A DNA stretch of 28,182 nucleotides. It comes from a virus. Positions 26,491-28,182 of this stretch are shown here, piece after piece. Position numbers and translations under genes: made by a program. The notes below the pieces were generated by a model, which was not told the DNA's origin, did no database searches, and saw nothing but the letters and a program-made list of their open reading frames with translations. The stretch lies in IMG/VR virus record IMGVR_UViG_3300020215_000121, positions 1 to 28,182 of that record, one strand, 5' to 3'. Position 1 is the stretch's first letter; each line of letters begins with the position of its first letter.

Positions 26491-27471
26491 GTGGCATTCG
26501 CCAACTCCGACATCTCGGATGTCGTAGCGACCACGATCGAGAGCAGGACGGGTGTCGTCGCGGACAACGTGACCGACAACAACGCCCTGCTGCTGAAGAT
26601 GAAGCAGCGTGGACGCATCAAGCCCTGGCGCGGTGGCTACACCATCCGCCAGGAGCTTTCGTTCCAGGACAACGCCACCGCCCGCTACTACAGCGGCGGC
26701 GAGGTGCTGGACATCAGCCCCGCGGACGTGATCTCCGCGGCCCAGTACGACCCGAAGCAGGCGGTGGTTGCAGTGACCATCACCGGCCTCGAGATGCTGC
26801 AGAACAGCGGGGAAGAGGCAATCATCGACCTGCTGGACGCGCGTATCGAAGTCGGGGAATCGTCCCTGCAGAACCTCATCGCGGCCGGCATCTACGGCGA
26901 CGGCACCTCGGCGAACGGCAAGGCCATTACCGGCTTGCAGGCGCAGGTTGTGACGGCTCCGGCGACCGGCACGGTGGGCGGCATCAACCGCGCAACGTGG
27001 TCGTTCTGGCGCAACCAGGTGTTCGATTTCTCGTCTGCGCTGTCGGCGTCGGCTTCGGCGTCGAACATCCTGACGGGCTTCAACACCCTCTGGGCGCGCT
27101 GCACCCGCGGCACCGATCACCCCGACCTCATCATCCTCGACAACGTGTTCTGGGGCTTCTACCTCGCGTCGCAGCAGACGAACCAGCGATTCGCGGGAGA
27201 CAGTGACATGGCGAAAGCCGGGTTCACGACGCTCAAGTACATGAATGCCGATGTGGTGCTGGACGGCGGCATCGGCGGGAACTGCCCGGCGAACACCGGG
27301 TACTTCCTGAACAGCAAGTTCATGCACTGGCGCCCGCATTCGGACCGCAACTTCACGCGGATCGGCGGGCAACGTGTGTCCACCAACCAGGACGCCATCG
27401 TGGAATTGATGGGCTTCGCGGGGAACCTCACCTCGTCGGGCCTCCAGTTCCAGGGCATCCTCTTCGAGTAA
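26491..27471 (+). CDS. Major capsid protein (326 aa)
   Basis: The GTG at 26491 has AAAGG before it. Mixed alpha/beta protein with an N-terminal arm (MAFANSDISDVVATTIESRT), GGYTIRQELSFQDNATARYY, a helical backbone region (GEEAIIDLLDARIEVGESSL) and a beta-rich C-terminus. Size, composition and position after the scaffold support a major capsid protein of HK97-type fold, though no definitive motif is present. It would form the icosahedral shell. Confidence 0.85.
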   Translation: MAFANSDISDVVATTIESRTGVVADNVTDNNALLLKMKQRGRIKPWRGGYTIRQELSFQDNATARYYSGGEVLDISPADVISAAQYDPKQAVVAVTITGLEMLQNSGEEAIIDLLDARIEVGESSLQNLIAAGIYGDGTSANGKAITGLQAQVVTAPATGTVGGINRATWSFWRNQVFDFSSALSASASASNILTGFNTLWARCTRGTDHPDLIILDNVFWGFYLASQQTNQRFAGDSDMAKAGFTTLKYMNADVVLDGGIGGNCPANTGYFLNSKFMHWRPHSDRNFTRIGGQRVSTNQDAIVELMGFAGNLTSSGLQFQGILFE

Positions 27472-27482
27472 GGGAGACGACG

Positions 27483-27971
27483 ATGGCTTTCGTAGTCGAT
27501 GGAAAAATCGGCGTCGATCTCACGAAGACGACGTCCGTGGCGCAGTTCAGCCTCGGCACGCTGGTTCACACGAACGACGGCGGCATGTACGAGTACTGCC
27601 AGGCGGCATCGGAAGTTTCTACCGGCGCCGCTGTGGTGATCTTCGAGGGCAACACCGTTCGCATGGCCGAGACCAGCATCGTCAACGATGCCGGCACCGG
27701 CAAGAAGATCGGTTTCGCCCAAGTGTCGATCGCCTCGGCGTACTACGGCTGGGTCGCCCGCATGGGCAAGGTGCTGTGCAACCTCGCGGACGACTGCGCG
27801 GACAACGTGCCGCTGTTCACCACGGCGACCGCCGGCGTGCTGGATGACGCCACCGTGTCGAACTGCCTGGTGGCCGGCGTGTACCTGCCTGTCACCGCCT
27901 CCATCGCGACGGTCCTGACGGTCATCGCGGCCTTCCCGGCCGCGGTGCTGCCGTACACGAACCCGGCGTAA
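27483..27971 (+). CDS. Capsid decoration or structural protein (162 aa)
   Basis: ATG with GGGAG six bases away. The product is beta-rich throughout (VVDGKIGVDLTKTTSVAQFS, LGTLVHTNDGGMYEY, AAVVIFEGNT) with small residues, like capsid-associated decoration or head-stabilising proteins encoded directly after the major capsid gene. The hydrophobic C-terminal stretch (TASIATVLTVIAAFPAAVL) looks like a buried strand-helix rather than a membrane helix. Exact virion role unknown. Confidence 0.7.
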   Translation: MAFVVDGKIGVDLTKTTSVAQFSLGTLVHTNDGGMYEYCQAASEVSTGAAVVIFEGNTVRMAETSIVNDAGTGKKIGFAQVSIASAYYGWVARMGKVLCNLADDCADNVPLFTTATAGVLDDATVSNCLVAGVYLPVTASIATVLTVIAAFPAAVLPYTNPA

Positions 27972-28182
27972 TGGAGCGACTGGCAATCGACGTCAAGCAG
28001 TTCGGGCATGCGTCCCAGCATCAGGACGCTATCCGGGCTGCTTTCAAGCGTGGGTTGCCGGAGATTCACCCCGCTATCTGCTCGCACGATGGAACATGCG
28101 TGCTGGTGGGTAGCGGGCCTTCCGTTTCCTCATTCGTCGAAGAGATCAGGGGCGAGCGAGAAAAGGGAAGTCCGATCATCGC
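27971..28182 (+). CDS. Rossmann-type GxGPS protein (3' end outside window)
   Basis: The ATG overlaps the previous stop (TAATG). The visible 70 residues end in CVLVGSGPSVSSFVEEIRGE, a nucleotide-binding-like GxGPS loop and helix, as in DUF115/MptE-like phage proteins found in head regions. The frame runs out of the window at 28182. Function in phages is unknown; glycan or nucleotide modification is a guess. Confidence 0.6.
   Translation, partial: MERLAIDVKQFGHASQHQDAIRAAFKRGLPEIHPAICSHDGTCVLVGSGPSVSSFVEEIRGEREKGSPII

Noticed and set aside
26224-27372. 382-codon minus-strand frame under scaffold and capsid genes
   Set aside because: Shadow frame spanning two well-supported genes on the other strand.
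1-28182. CRISPR array, insertion sequence or diversity-generating retroelement
   Set aside because: No regularly spaced repeats, transposase or reverse transcriptase frame was seen; the listed genes account for nearly all of the window.

Overview
The window reads as part of a temperate, tailed double-stranded DNA phage genome with high GC content. The host is probably a proteobacterium, perhaps a betaproteobacterium. That guess rests on base composition, heavy GTG/TTG start use, and gene types common in phages of high-GC proteobacteria; no host gene is visible. The 3' half of a tRNA-His gene at 2432-2481 has phage genes on both sides and no 5' half. This suggests an unintegrated attP, so the sequence is probably phage or circularised prophage DNA rather than one end of an integrated prophage.

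Layout. (1) 1-2281, plus strand: the end of a metallophosphoesterase gene, two small genes, then a holin-like membrane protein and a GH24 endolysin. (2) 2281-3745: attP with repeated arm-type sites, a tyrosine integrase and a DUF4224 excisionase-like gene, both on the minus strand. (3) 4014-14268, minus strand: an early operon of about 30 mostly small genes joined by ATGA/GTGA/TTGA overlaps. It carries two DNA methyltransferases with no restriction partner, a PD-(D/E)XK exonuclease beside a possible ssDNA-binding protein, an HNH-like protein, zinc-ribbon proteins and an RMF-like protein. (4) 14269-15199: a lambda-like switch with a leftward promoter/operator, a CI-type repressor without protease domain, a divergent promoter region and a Cro/YdaS-type protein. 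(5) 15698-20431, plus strand: replication and recombination genes (replication initiator, CHC2 zinc-finger protein, DnaB-like helicase, NinB, HNH endonuclease, Vsr/DUF559-like nuclease, small DNA-binding proteins). (6) 20569-28182, plus strand: small and large terminase, portal, scaffold, major capsid, decoration-like protein, and a Rossmann-type gene cut by the right edge. Tail genes would lie outside.

How it works together. The repressor and Cro share almost the same recognition helix and probably compete for operators on both sides of the repressor gene. The rightward transcript would meet an intrinsic terminator before the replication genes, another before the packaging genes and a weaker one before the scaffold gene. 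That pattern implies antitermination or measured read-through, but no known antiterminator was recognised. Many start codons lie inside the stop codon of the preceding gene, so translational coupling sets most of the expression.

I found no CRISPR array, insertion sequence, diversity-generating retroelement or recognisable new defence system. The most interesting points are the attP architecture, the paired promoters of the switch, the non-cleavable repressor, the terminators placed just before gene starts (one inside a 30-codon leader frame), and the hairpin at the cytosine methyltransferase start.
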